From an uncultured Clostridia bacterium (GTDB lineage: Bacteria > Bacillota > Clostridia > Christensenellales > UBA1242), in the NCBI GenBank assembly GCA_947595235.1, contig CANQEP010000007.1, positions 1 to 34,209 of the forward strand: 34,209 nt of DNA, read 5' to 3'. Under the pieces are notes generated by a model. That model was not told where the DNA came from. It was given only the letters and a program-made list of their open reading frames with translations, and ran no database searches. The translations under genes and the position numbers were made by a program. Shown here piece after piece: positions 14,671 through 23,343 of the stretch (position 1 is its first letter; every line of letters starts with the position of its first letter).

Positions 14671-15678
14671 TTGAAAATAGTTATTGATGCATATGGTGGC
14701 GACTATGCTCCGCTAGAAATTGTCAAAGGTGCGATAACAAGCGTCAACTTGCTTGACGATGTTAACATTGTTTTGACGGGCAAAAAAGATGAGATAACAT
14801 CCATTTTGAAAGAATATGGCTACACTGGTGACAGAATTGATATCTTGGATGCCGATGAAGTCATCACCAATGAGGACGCTCCAACAAGCGCAATACGAAC
14901 AAAGAAGAACAGTTCACTTGTTGTTGGTCTTAACGCGCTCAAAGAAAACGACGACATTGTTGGACTTATAAGCGCGGGGAGCACGGGTGCCGTTTTGACT
15001 GGTGGATTGTTTGTTGTTGGCAGAATGGAAGGAGTTTTGAGACCCGCACTTGCGCCAACTCTTCCAACAATAACTGGTGGAAAGACCATGCTCATCGACT
15101 GCGGTGCGAATGTGGATTGCAAGAGTGAGTATCTTGAGCAATTCGCTATTATGGGAAGTATCTATATGAAAAGTATGCTCGGCATCGAAAATCCAAGGGT
15201 TGGGCTTTTGAATATCGGTGCAGAAGACAAGAAGGGCAACGCCTTAACCCACGAGGCTTTTGAGAAATTGAAAGCAATAAAAGACATCAACTTTATTGGC
15301 AATGTCGAGGCAAGGGAACTTCTTAGCGGAACGGTGGATGTTGTTGTTTCTGACGGATTTGCGGGCAACGTTGCTCTTAAGGCGACAGAGGGCGCAGTCC
15401 TCAACCTCATGAAACTTATAAAGACCGAGGTTAAAGAGGGGAGTCTTCTTAACAAAATTGGCGCGGGAATGCTCAAAGGAGTGTTCAAGGACATAAAGAA
15501 CAAAATGGACTACAACAAACTTGGTGGCTCACCATTTCTTGGAGTTAACAAGATTGTTTTGAAGACCCACGGAACAAGCAAGGCAGAAACCATCTACTCT
15601 TGCGTTAAGCAAGTCGTTGATATCCATAACAGCCACTTCATTGAAAAACTTAAAGAGGGAATCAACGCAAATGCATAA
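14671..15678 (+). CDS. plsX: Phosphate acyltransferase PlsX
   Basis: Makes acyl-phosphate from acyl-ACP, the first step of the PlsX/PlsY phospholipid route, at the membrane surface. It is 335 residues from the chosen start. The N-terminus (TTG)KIVIDAYGGDYAPLEIVKG matches the family's MKIAVDAMGGDxAP. AGSTGAVLTGGLF (about 105-117), PTITGGKTMLIDCGAN and VSDGFAGNVALKATEG are also typical. A TTG at 14671 is chosen because GAGGGA sits about 6 nt before it and the family motif starts there; an in-frame GTG at 14638 would add 11 atypical residues and lie at the transcription start. The usual acpP between plsX and rnc is missing. It overlaps rnc by 8 nt. Confidence 0.93.
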   Translation: MKIVIDAYGGDYAPLEIVKGAITSVNLLDDVNIVLTGKKDEITSILKEYGYTGDRIDILDADEVITNEDAPTSAIRTKKNSSLVVGLNALKENDDIVGLISAGSTGAVLTGGLFVVGRMEGVLRPALAPTLPTITGGKTMLIDCGANVDCKSEYLEQFAIMGSIYMKSMLGIENPRVGLLNIGAEDKKGNALTHEAFEKLKAIKDINFIGNVEARELLSGTVDVVVSDGFAGNVALKATEGAVLNLMKLIKTEVKEGSLLNKIGAGMLKGVFKDIKNKMDYNKLGGSPFLGVNKIVLKTHGTSKAETIYSCVKQVVDIHNSHFIEKLKEGINANA

Positions 15679-16330
15679 CCAAAGCGATATAGAAAAGATT
15701 ATTGGCTACAAATTCAAAGACAAAACGCTACTTGAAGGCGCGTTCATCCATTCAAGTTTTGCAAATGAGCACAGAGTGAAAAGCAATGAAAGACTAGAAT
15801 TTTTGGGCGATAGCGTGCTTTCAATCATCGTGACAGACTACATTTATCACCACTTCAAGAAAAACGAGGGGGATTTGTCAAAGATAAGGGCGTCGCTCGT
15901 CAGTGAAAAAACACTTTCAGCCGTTATGGAAGTGCTTGACATTGGGAAAAACTTGCAAACGGGGAGAGGTATAAAGTCTAACCCCACAAACGCCATGCTT
16001 GCCGATGCTTTCGAGGCACTTGTTGCCGCCATATACCTTGATGGTGGTCTTGACTCGGCAAAATCCTTTGTTTTGGGCGTTTTGCAAGGTGCTATGTCTG
16101 ACATAGTACTTGGCGGAGTACCGCAAGACAACAAGTCTGCACTGCAAGAAAAGTTCCCAAACGCGAAGATAGTATACAAAACCGTGGCAGAGGGCGAGGG
16201 GCTGGAAAAAATTTACATTTCACGGGTGCTAGTGAATGGTGTTATGTCTGGCGAGGGTAAGAGCACAAAGAAGCGAGTGGCAGAAGAGATTGCCGCTGGG
16301 CAGGCTTTAAAAACAATAAAAAAGGTATAA
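15671..16330 (+). CDS. rnc: Ribonuclease III
   Basis: Dimeric double-strand-specific endoribonuclease that processes rRNA precursors and structured RNAs. It is 219 residues. The signature NERLEFLGDSVLS (about 37-49) holds the metal-binding Glu and Asp; DAFEALVAAIYLDGG (about 111-125) holds the second catalytic pair. The C-terminal dsRNA-binding domain runs from DNKSALQEKF to the end, with GEGKSTKKRVAEEIAAGQAL. The ATG at 15671 lies within the end of plsX (8-nt overlap). smc follows after 5 nt. Confidence 0.97.
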   Translation: MHNQSDIEKIIGYKFKDKTLLEGAFIHSSFANEHRVKSNERLEFLGDSVLSIIVTDYIYHHFKKNEGDLSKIRASLVSEKTLSAVMEVLDIGKNLQTGRGIKSNPTNAMLADAFEALVAAIYLDGGLDSAKSFVLGVLQGAMSDIVLGGVPQDNKSALQEKFPNAKIVYKTVAEGEGLEKIYISRVLVNGVMSGEGKSTKKRVAEEIAAGQALKTIKKV

Positions 16331-16335
16331 AGAAT

Positions 16336-19300
16336 ATGAAGTTCAAAAAGTTAGAGATTTATGGTTTTAAGTCTTTCGCCGACAAACTTGAAGTAAAGTT
16401 TGAAGACGGCGTAACGGGTATTGTTGGTCCAAATGGGTGCGGAAAGAGTAATGTTGCCGACTCAATAAGGTGGGTCATGGGCGAGCAAAGTGCAAAGTCT
16501 ATGCGTGGAAATAGCATGCAAGATGTCATTTTTAATGGCACAGAGGCTCGAAAACCCCAGTCTTTTTCTGAGGTCTCGCTAGTTTTTGACAACACAACAA
16601 AGATTTTTCCCGTTGACTTCGACGAGGTTGTTTTAACAAGAAAGTTGTATCGCTCGGGAGAGAGCGAGTATGCCATAAATCGCAATCCATGTAGGCTAAA
16701 AGACATCATTGAGTTGCTTCGCGATTCGGGACTTGGAAAGGATAGTTATTGCGTTATTGGGCAAGGTAAAATTGATGCTCTTTTGTCGGCAAAACCTGAA
16801 GACAGAAGGCTTGTTTTTGAGGAAGCTGCGGGAATTTCTAAGTTCAAAAACAGAAAGACCGAGGCAGAGAAAAAACTTGACAAAACTCGCGAGAATTTAA
16901 CAAGACTTTGCGACATCATTAGCGAACTTGAAAGGCAACTTGGCCCTCTCACAAAGCAAGCCGAGAACGCAAAAAAGTTCTTGGAACTTAGGGAAAAACT
17001 CAAAGACCTTGAACTCAACATCTATGTTCACCAATATGACTACGCAAGTGTGAACAAGGCTGCCATTCGCGAGAAACTTTCGGCGATTGAAGAGGAGTTG
17101 ACCCTTAAAAATAACGACTTTAACAAGGCGGTTGAAGACTTTAATAATTGTTCAAACAAGATTCGCGAACTTGACAAAGACATTGAAACTTTGCGCGACG
17201 AACTTCTTAACCTCACCGTTGGACTTGAGAAAAAAAGTGGTGAGGCAAAACTCATGCAAGAAAAGATTGCAAGCCTCACCGCATCTGGTGAAAAAATCAA
17301 GACCGACATAACCCAAGACGAGGTTTTGCAAACCACCCTTAGTGAAACGCTTGAGCAAAAGAAGAAGGCTCTTGCCGAAATAAATATAGTCATTGAAGAA
17401 CTTAACCGCCAGGCAGAGAAGGTGAATAACGAATACCTTGAAGTTGCCGACAGAATCTTGGCGGGCGAGAAAATGGCAGAAGAGAACGAGGGCGAGATAT
17501 ACAGCGCTCTTGACAAACTTGGCGACGTTAAGTCTAACCTTTCAAGCATAAAGACCGAGGTCCAAGTTCTTGAAGAAAAGCGCGAAGAGACAAGGCAGAA
17601 AAAGGAGGAAGTTTCTTTAAGAGCCAGCGAACTTGACAAGGAACTACTCTCTCACAAATCTGCGCTTGAAAAGGTGACGAAAGACCTTGCCGAAAAACAA
17701 CAAAAAAAGCAAGAGATAACCGACAAACTCTCACTATGCGAAGAGAAAAATAACGCATACATCAAGAAAATTGACGACCTTAAAGTTGAATATCACACAA
17801 AACTCTCAAGGGCGCGCGTTCTTCAAGAGATGCAAGAGGAGAACGAGGGCTTTATTGTCTCAGTCAAGAGACTTTTGGAGCAATCAAAGACCAATCCAAC
17901 GCTTGGGAGAATGATTGTTGGCGTTGTTGCAAAACTCATGCAAGTGCCCGAAAAACTTGAAACTGCAATAGAAATGGCGCTCGGCGCATCGGTGCAAAAC
18001 ATCGTTACAAACAACGAAGAGGACGCGAAGTATATCGTTAACTACCTCAAGCAAAATCGATTTGGGCGCGCAACATTTTTGCCAATAAGTAGCGTTAAAG
18101 AGCGCAGTGTTCCCGACTATGTTCGCTCAAAACTCAACGCAAGAGGGGTGCTTGGAATAGCCAGCGAACTTATATCCTATGAAAAGAGGCTTGAACCAAT
18201 TTTTAAGCATCTTCTTGGTGGAACTGTTATTGTTGACAACCTTGACAATGCCGTTGAACTGGCGCGTGTGACGTCATACTCGGTTAAGATTGTGACCCTT
18301 GACGGAGACATCATCAACCCTCAAGGCTCAATTACTGGTGGAAGCAAGAAGGAAGTGACAAGCACTCTTATTGGAAGAGAGCGTGAAATCAAAGAACTCA
18401 CAAAGTCTCTTGAAGTGCTTAAAAATGATGTGAAATCTCTACTTGACAAGCAACAAGCCACAAAAGAAGAGATACAATCGCTGAACAACGAACTTATAAA
18501 ACTCAATCAAGATTTGCACGAGACTGAGGTTATACAGGTCAAGGAAAACGACGAAATTTCAAGACTTGAAGATGCCTCGCTTGACCTTGAAAGAGAGAAT
18601 CGTCAACTTGACTTTGCACTTGAAAGCATACTTGACAGACTTGAGATGCTTGGCGATGCACTAAAGAAGGCAACAAGTGAGCAACAAGAAATGACCGACA
18701 AGCGCGACGAAGCGAACGAGACAAAAAGGCAAGCAAGCAGTCGCTTTGACACTTTAAGAAAACAACGCGAAAGCCTTTACGACACCTTGACCGAACTAAA
18801 AGTTAAGCAAGCGTCGTCGTCAAGTGAGAAGACAGCGATTGAGAACGACATTGAGCGAATTGAGAACTCGCTTGCCGAATCTAATTATAGGTTAAGAGAG
18901 AACAAACTTGAATATCAAAAAACCTTGACCGACATTAGCACCCTCAAGGCAGAACTTGAGCGCATGACCGAAGAAAACGCCTACAAGGTCAATATGCAAG
19001 AACTTAAAGAGGTGCGCGACAAACTTGCCAACCTTGACACCTACAAGACCAGTCTTCAAAACGACATGAACCTTGCCGACGAAAGAAAGATGGCTCTTTC
19101 GGCAGAGATTCAGCGCGCGAGCGAAAAGAAGACAAAAGAGGAAATGAACCTTGCAAAGATAGACACCGACATTGAGGCAATGCAAGAGCGCGTTTTCGAA
19201 GAGTATAACATGACATACTCTTCGGCAGTCGCATTCAAGCGTCCAGACTTTGACCTTTCTGCGGGAATGAGCGAGTCGGCAAAAATCAAAAAACAAATTT

Positions 19301-19932
19301 CTGCACTTGGCTATGTTAATGTCGGCGCAATCGAAGAGATAAAGGACGTTCAAGCAAGGTATGAAGACATGGCCGCCCAGCGCGACGACTTGCAGACTGC
19401 CGAGGCTGACCTTGTAAAAATCATAAAAGAGTTGACGGGCGAAATGGAGACCAGGTTCAAAGAGCAATTTGAAAAAATCAACGTCAACTTCCAAAAAGTA
19501 TTCAAAGAGTTGTTTGGCGGTGGAAAGGCAGAACTTAGGCTTGACGAAGAGGGCAGTGTGCTTGACTGTGGCATAAACATAATTGCCGAACCTCCGGGGA
19601 AGAAGTTGCAAAGCATCACCCTTTTAAGTGGTGGAGAAAAGGCGCTCACTGCCGTTGCCATATTGTTTGCAATTTTGAAACTCAGTCCAATGCCGTTCTG
19701 TGTGCTAGACGAAATTGAGGCCGCTCTTGACGATGCCAATGTCGAAAGATTTGCAAAGTACCTCAAAAACTTCAGCAAAGACACGCAATTCATTGTCATC
19801 ACACACAGAAAGCCAACCATGGAACTTGCCGACAGTTTGTATGGCGTTACCATGGAAGAAAAAGGGGTATCAAAGATAGTTTCGGTTAAACTTTCCGACG
19901 CAATCAAGCAATCATCAGAGGAGGCAAGTTAA
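16336..19932 (+). CDS. smc: Chromosome segregation ATPase SMC
   Basis: Forms the SMC-ScpAB loop-extruding complex that compacts and segregates the chromosome. 1198 residues, full length. Walker A is GPNGCGKSN (31-39); long coiled coils (about 170-500 and 680-1010) flank a hinge (about 510-660) with the conserved glycines of GRATFLP and NPQGSITGG. The C-terminal head has LLSGGEKALTAVAILFA (ABC signature) and the Walker B FCVLDEIEAALDDANV, then an H-loop THRKPT. The order rnc-smc-ftsY is standard for Firmicutes. Its stop overlaps the ftsY start (TAATG). Shadow frames on the other strand inside it are artefacts of the coiled-coil composition. Confidence 0.98.
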   Translation: MKFKKLEIYGFKSFADKLEVKFEDGVTGIVGPNGCGKSNVADSIRWVMGEQSAKSMRGNSMQDVIFNGTEARKPQSFSEVSLVFDNTTKIFPVDFDEVVLTRKLYRSGESEYAINRNPCRLKDIIELLRDSGLGKDSYCVIGQGKIDALLSAKPEDRRLVFEEAAGISKFKNRKTEAEKKLDKTRENLTRLCDIISELERQLGPLTKQAENAKKFLELREKLKDLELNIYVHQYDYASVNKAAIREKLSAIEEELTLKNNDFNKAVEDFNNCSNKIRELDKDIETLRDELLNLTVGLEKKSGEAKLMQEKIASLTASGEKIKTDITQDEVLQTTLSETLEQKKKALAEINIVIEELNRQAEKVNNEYLEVADRILAGEKMAEENEGEIYSALDKLGDVKSNLSSIKTEVQVLEEKREETRQKKEEVSLRASELDKELLSHKSALEKVTKDLAEKQQKKQEITDKLSLCEEKNNAYIKKIDDLKVEYHTKLSRARVLQEMQEENEGFIVSVKRLLEQSKTNPTLGRMIVGVVAKLMQVPEKLETAIEMALGASVQNIVTNNEEDAKYIVNYLKQNRFGRATFLPISSVKERSVPDYVRSKLNARGVLGIASELISYEKRLEPIFKHLLGGTVIVDNLDNAVELARVTSYSVKIVTLDGDIINPQGSITGGSKKEVTSTLIGREREIKELTKSLEVLKNDVKSLLDKQQATKEEIQSLNNELIKLNQDLHETEVIQVKENDEISRLEDASLDLERENRQLDFALESILDRLEMLGDALKKATSEQQEMTDKRDEANETKRQASSRFDTLRKQRESLYDTLTELKVKQASSSSEKTAIENDIERIENSLAESNYRLRENKLEYQKTLTDISTLKAELERMTEENAYKVNMQELKEVRDKLANLDTYKTSLQNDMNLADERKMALSAEIQRASEKKTKEEMNLAKIDTDIEAMQERVFEEYNMTYSSAVAFKRPDFDLSAGMSESAKIKKQISALGYVNVGAIEEIKDVQARYEDMAAQRDDLQTAEADLVKIIKELTGEMETRFKEQFEKINVNFQKVFKELFGGGKAELRLDEEGSVLDCGINIIAEPPGKKLQSITLLSGGEKALTAVAILFAILKLSPMPFCVLDEIEAALDDANVERFAKYLKNFSKDTQFIVITHRKPTMELADSLYGVTMEEKGVSKIVSVKLSDAIKQSSEEAS

Positions 19933-20828
19933 TGGGTTTCTTTTCAAGACTTTTTGAGGGTATGAAAAAAACAAAGAAGTCGTTTGGCGAAAAACTCAAA
20001 TATATCTTCACGGGCAACGACCTTGATGAAGACTTTTTTGAAGAACTTGAGTATGTGCTCATTTCGTCCGACTTTGGCGTTGAAACGACTGAGTATATAA
20101 TTGATGAACTTAAAAGTAGGAGCAAGAAAGAAAAAATCAAAAAGACCGACGACTGCAAAAAACTTCTAAAAGAGATATTGGTTGAGATTTTGACTGATGC
20201 AAAGCCCGAAAAACTCTCGTATCCATGCGTGTTCATGGTGCTTGGCGTCAACGGGGTTGGCAAGACAACAACTATTGGAAAACTTGCAAAGAAGTTCACT
20301 GACGAGGGCAAGCGCGTTATTCTTGCTGCTGCCGACACCTTCAGAGCCGCCGCATCTGACCAACTTGAAGTCTGGGCGAACCGCGCGAAAGTTAAGGTTG
20401 TAACAAATGAGCATGGCGTTGACCCCGCAGCGGTGGTCTATGACAGCATTCAGTCGTTCAAGGCAAAGGGGGGCGACATCCTTCTTATTGACACGGCGGG
20501 AAGGCTTCACAACAAGGCAAATCTCATGGAAGAACTCAAAAAAATCTCGCGTGTTGTTCAAAAAGAACTTCCCGAGGCGGAGTACCACAAGATGGTCATT
20601 GTTGACGGAACAACGGGTCAGAATGCACTCAGCCAAGTTGAACTCTTTGACGAGGCAGTTGATTTGACCGACATAAGCATAACCAAACTTGACGGTACGA
20701 GCAAAGGGGGGTTCTTGCTTGGCCTTGCAAAGGACTTTGACCTTGACATAAGATATGTCGGGGTTGGAGAGACCGCCGAGGATCTAATTGAGTTCGACCC
20801 CAAAGAATTTGTTGACGCAATTTTGTAA
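19932..20828 (+). CDS. ftsY: Signal recognition particle receptor FtsY
   Basis: SRP receptor GTPase that docks Ffh-ribosome complexes at the membrane. It is 298 residues, so it has only the short N domain plus G domain, without the long acidic A domain of enterobacteria. GVNGVGKTTTIGKLA (G1, about 101-115), DTFRAAASDQL (the I-box), LIDTAGRLHN (G3), TKLDGTSKGG (G4) and the C-terminal VGVGETAEDLIEFDP are all present. It starts at the last base of the smc stop codon. A hairpin with U-tract lies 37 nt after the stop. Confidence 0.97.
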   Translation: MGFFSRLFEGMKKTKKSFGEKLKYIFTGNDLDEDFFEELEYVLISSDFGVETTEYIIDELKSRSKKEKIKKTDDCKKLLKEILVEILTDAKPEKLSYPCVFMVLGVNGVGKTTTIGKLAKKFTDEGKRVILAAADTFRAAASDQLEVWANRAKVKVVTNEHGVDPAAVVYDSIQSFKAKGGDILLIDTAGRLHNKANLMEELKKISRVVQKELPEAEYHKMVIVDGTTGQNALSQVELFDEAVDLTDISITKLDGTSKGGFLLGLAKDFDLDIRYVGVGETAEDLIEFDPKEFVDAIL

Positions 20829-20833
20829 AAGGC

Positions 20834-20862
20834 TTGACAAGTCAAATATTGATGTTTATAAT
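20834..20862 (+). promoter_or_regulatory. Perfect consensus promoter upstream of ylxM
   Basis: TTGACA (20834-20839), 17-nt spacer, TATAAT (20857-20862), beginning 5 nt after the ftsY stop. The predicted start, about 20869, falls inside the 5' arm of the following hairpin. Confidence 0.85.
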
Positions 20863-20865
20863 ACA

Positions 20866-20902
20866 GATGTAAAGTTGATTGGCTTTACATCTTTATTTTT
20901 TA
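20866..20902 (+). terminator. Hairpin with U-tract between the promoter and ylxM (ftsY terminator or attenuator)
   Basis: GATGTAAAG (20866-20874), TTGATTGG loop, CTTTACATC (20883-20891), then TTTATTTTTT. For read-through from ftsY it is an ordinary terminator; for the promoter just upstream it would end or slow transcription after about 30 nt unless bypassed. Confidence 0.7.
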
Positions 20903-20906
20903 CAAA

Positions 20907-21224
20907 ATGGAAAAGAACCTTAGAGAAAGTTTGTTGTTAGAGAGTTACAAAGAGATGCTCACCAAAAAGCAGAGCGATATCTTGCACCTTTATATTGACT
21001 GCGATGTCTCTCTCAGCGAGATTGCTGACAGCCTTGGCTCAACTCGTCAAGCGGTCTATGACGTTGTTAAAACCGCGATAAATCAACTTGAAATTCTTGA
21101 GAGCAAACTCAAAAAGGTAGAAAATGCCGAACTTGTTCGCCAGAGCCTTGCACTCTTGGACTCTTGCGAAGGCGCAAACGTTAACAAAGTCAAGCGCAAT
21201 CTTGAAAAGATACTAAAAAATTAA
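20907..21224 (+). CDS. ylxM: YlxM, SRP-associated helix-turn-helix protein
   Basis: Small partner of the SRP system encoded before ffh in Firmicutes; work in streptococci shows effects on SRP GTPase activity. It is 105 residues. YKEMLTKKQSDILHLYIDCDVSLSEIADSLG and STRQAVYDVVKTAINQLE form a sigma-70-region-4-like helix-turn-helix (about 20-65), followed by a charged helical tail. No Shine-Dalgarno precedes the ATG; the stretch before it is the U-run of the hairpin. ffh starts 15 nt downstream and the two are likely co-transcribed. DNA binding is not established for the family. Confidence 0.92.
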   Translation: MEKNLRESLLLESYKEMLTKKQSDILHLYIDCDVSLSEIADSLGSTRQAVYDVVKTAINQLEILESKLKKVENAELVRQSLALLDSCEGANVNKVKRNLEKILKN

Positions 21225-21239
21225 AATTGGGAGAACCAA

Positions 21240-22565
21240 ATGGGGATGTTTTCTGGCCTTGGTGAAAGGCTAAATCATATTTTCTCTAAACTGACAAAGC
21301 GTGGCAAACTGACCGAACTTGAAATAAAGTCGGCGATGCGCGAAGTCCGTGTTGCCCTTTTGGAGGCCGATGTCAACTTTATGGTTGCCAAAGACTTCAT
21401 AAACAAGGTCAGCGAAAAGGCGGTTGGCGAGGACATTTTAAAGAGTTTGACCCCCGGTCAACAAGTAATAAAGATTGTAAACGAAGAACTCATCAACTTG
21501 ATGGGCAGCACCAACCAAAAGTTGGATGTGGCAAAAAATCCACCAACAATAATAATGATGTGCGGACTTCAAGGCGCGGGAAAAACCACCATGTGTGGCA
21601 AACTTGGGTTCATGCTACGAAAACAAGGGAAAAAGCCCATGCTCGTTGCTTGCGATGTCTATAGGCCCGCCGCCATAAACCAACTTAAAGTTGTTGCCCA
21701 GAATGCAAGTGTTGACTTTTTTGAAAAGGGTACCATAAAGCCAGTCAAAATTGCTGAAGAGGCAATCGAACTTGCAAAGCGCAAGGGTAACGACGTTGTT
21801 ATTATTGACACCGCCGGCAGACTTCAAATCAATGAAGAACTCATGCAAGAACTCGCCGACATAAAGAAGGCTGTTGGACCAACTGAGATTTTGCTCACGG
21901 TCGACGCCATGACCGGTCAAGAGGCGGTTAACGTTGCAAAGACCTTTGACGAAAGGCTGGATATAACGGGCGTTATTCTAACAAAACTTGATGGCGACAC
22001 TCGTGGCGGTGCGGCTCTGTCTATTAAATCAGTCACGGGAAAGCCAATAAAGTTCTGCGGAATTGGTGAGAAAATCGGCGACCTTGAACCGTTTTATCCA
22101 GACAGAATGGCGTCAAGAATACTTGGAATGGGCGACGTTTTGACCCTTATTGAAAAGGCTCAAGCCACCATGGACCAAGAAAAAATCAAGCAAGTGGAAG
22201 AGAATTTGCGAAAAAACACGTTCACGTTTGACGACTTCTTGGTTCAATTCGAGCAACTTTCAAGAATGGGCAACCTCGCCGACATACTTGCTATGATTCC
22301 GGGCGCGATGGGAAAGTTCAAGCCCGAGGACATTGACGAGAGCAAACTGAAAGTCTACAAGGCAATTATCCAGTCAATGACTCCAAAAGAGAGGGCGAAT
22401 CCTGACCTTATCAAGGCGAGTCAGCGCAAGAGAATTGCAAATGGAAGCGGAACATCCATTCAAGAGGTTAATCAGCTCATAAAACAATTCGAGCAGATAA
22501 AACTCATGATGAAAAACCAAAACAACCCACGGCTTAACAAGATGCTTGGGCGAAGATTCTTTTGA
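21240..22565 (+). CDS. ffh: Signal recognition particle protein Ffh
   Basis: SRP54 GTPase that binds signal sequences and 4.5S/6S-type SRP RNA. It is 441 residues. The N domain is at 1-90; G1 is GLQGAGKTTMCGKL (about 107-120), followed by CDVYRPAAINQL, DTAGRLQINEEL, TKLDGDTRGGAAL and GEKIGDLEPFYPDRMASRILGMGD. The M domain (about 325-441) has DFLVQFEQLSRMGNL, IPGAMGKF and the RNA-binding SQRKRIANGSGTS. Shine-Dalgarno GGGAGA precedes the ATG. No SRP RNA gene was recognised in this window. It is followed by rpsP. Confidence 0.97.
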   Translation: MGMFSGLGERLNHIFSKLTKRGKLTELEIKSAMREVRVALLEADVNFMVAKDFINKVSEKAVGEDILKSLTPGQQVIKIVNEELINLMGSTNQKLDVAKNPPTIIMMCGLQGAGKTTMCGKLGFMLRKQGKKPMLVACDVYRPAAINQLKVVAQNASVDFFEKGTIKPVKIAEEAIELAKRKGNDVVIIDTAGRLQINEELMQELADIKKAVGPTEILLTVDAMTGQEAVNVAKTFDERLDITGVILTKLDGDTRGGAALSIKSVTGKPIKFCGIGEKIGDLEPFYPDRMASRILGMGDVLTLIEKAQATMDQEKIKQVEENLRKNTFTFDDFLVQFEQLSRMGNLADILAMIPGAMGKFKPEDIDESKLKVYKAIIQSMTPKERANPDLIKASQRKRIANGSGTSIQEVNQLIKQFEQIKLMMKNQNNPRLNKMLGRRFF

Positions 22566-22619
22566 TATACCTAGCGGGAACGCTTGTATATAATAAAAAT
22601 AACTATGGAGGAAACAAAA

Positions 22620-22928
22620 ATGGCAGTAAAGATGAGATTAACAAGACTAGGCGACAAGAGAACACCTTTTTATCGTATAGTTGTTGCTGACTCTAGGAAG
22701 GCAAGAGATGGTGAGTATATCGACCTTGTTGGAACATATGACCCACTCAAAAATCCAGAGGAAGTTAAGATTGATGTTGAAAAGGCAAAGAAGTGGATTA
22801 GCCAAGGCGCTCAACCAACCGACACCGTTAAGGCACTTTTAGTAAAGAACAATGTTCTTGAAGCAAAGAAGCCTGCAAAAACAAAGCCAGCAAAGAAAAC
22901 AGCCACAAAAACAGAAACAAAGGCGTAG
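22620..22928 (+). CDS. rpsP: Ribosomal protein S16
   Basis: 30S assembly protein. It is 102 residues; the core [20 protein letters not shown] and [19 protein letters not shown] are unmistakable. The C-terminal 20 residues are a Lys/Thr/Ala/Pro-rich tail ([20 protein letters not shown]), longer than in many S16. The start at 22620 follows GGAGG by 8 nt; an earlier in-frame ATG at 22605 overlaps that site. A TATAAT at 22589-22594 may be the -10 of an extra promoter, but no -35 at good spacing is seen. khpA follows after 14 nt. Confidence 0.97.
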   Translation: MAVKMRLTRLGDKRTPFYRIVVADSRKARDGEYIDLVGTYDPLKNPEEVKIDVEKAKKWISQGAQPTDTVKALLVKNNVLEAKKPAKTKPAKKTATKTETKA

Positions 22929-22942
22929 TGTGAGGTGTGGTT

Positions 22943-23170
22943 ATGAAAGAGTTAATAGCCTATATTCTTGGCGAACTCGTTTCTAAGCCAGAGGACATAA
23001 AGATTGAAGAGATTTCAAAGGGCAACCAAGTTGACTTTCTTGTTAAGGTCAACGAGGACGACCTTGGCGCCGTTATTGGAAGAGGTGGCCGTGTTGCCAA
23101 CTCAATAAGAACGGTGGTTCGCTCTATGGCAAGAAAAGAGAACAAACACGTTAATATTCGCTTTGAATAA
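22943..23170 (+). CDS. khpA: KhpA, KH-domain RNA-binding protein
   Basis: Small RNA-binding protein, partner of KhpB in many Firmicutes, acting on mRNA/sRNA and cell-wall or division control. It is 75 residues, a single KH domain with the GxxG loop in AVIGRGGRVANSIRTVV and the C-terminal NVRFE-like NIRFE. Shine-Dalgarno GAGGTG is 5 nt before the ATG; a GTG two codons upstream (22937) overlaps it. The rpsP-khpA-rimM-trmD order is typical of Firmicutes. Confidence 0.95.
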   Translation: MKELIAYILGELVSKPEDIKIEEISKGNQVDFLVKVNEDDLGAVIGRGGRVANSIRTVVRSMARKENKHVNIRFE

Positions 23171-23178
23171 TTCAAGTT

Positions 23179-23203
23179 GCGGGCGGTTTCGCTCGCTTTT
23201 TTT
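23179..23203 (+). terminator. Terminator after khpA
   Basis: GCGGGCG (23179-23185), GTTT loop, CGCTCGC (23190-23196) with one G-T pair, then seven T's. Confidence 0.8.
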
Positions 23204-23245
23204 ATACAAACAATGCGGTTTCGCTCGTTTTTTTATGCAAACAAT
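23183..23245 (+). repeat. Tandem duplication of the terminator segment
   Basis: Unit A 23183-23214 (32 nt) and unit B 23215-23245 (31 nt) are head-to-tail copies beginning GCGGTTTCGCTCG and ending CAAACAAT. They differ by a missing C in B and an A-to-G change. Unit B keeps only a 3-bp GCG/CGC stem, so it is probably a weak second terminator. A degraded third trace (GCGTTTTTT) follows near 23255. Confidence 0.85.
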
Positions 23246-23299
23246 AACAAAAATGCGTTTTTTAAAATACACGATAAGGTTTTTGCACTTGCTTTTTGT

Positions 23300-23327
23300 T
23301 TGATTTTTTTCTTTGCTGTGTTATACT
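23300..23327 (+). promoter_or_regulatory. Promoter for rimM-trmD-rbgA-rnhB-yraN
   Basis: TTGATT (23300-23305), 16-nt spacer, TATACT (23322-23327). GGAGAAG then precedes the rimM ATG at 23344. The leader is about 10 nt. Confidence 0.65.
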
Positions 23328-23343
23328 TTATTTGGAGAAGATT

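Noticed and set aside
17040..19907. Several long minus-strand frames within smc
   Set aside because: Low-complexity antisense of a coiled-coil gene; no family motif or ribosome-binding site.
22562..22594. Promoter TTGATA/TATAAT for rpsP
   Set aside because: The spacer would be 21 nt; only the -10 is acceptable, so I mention it under rpsP and do not list it.
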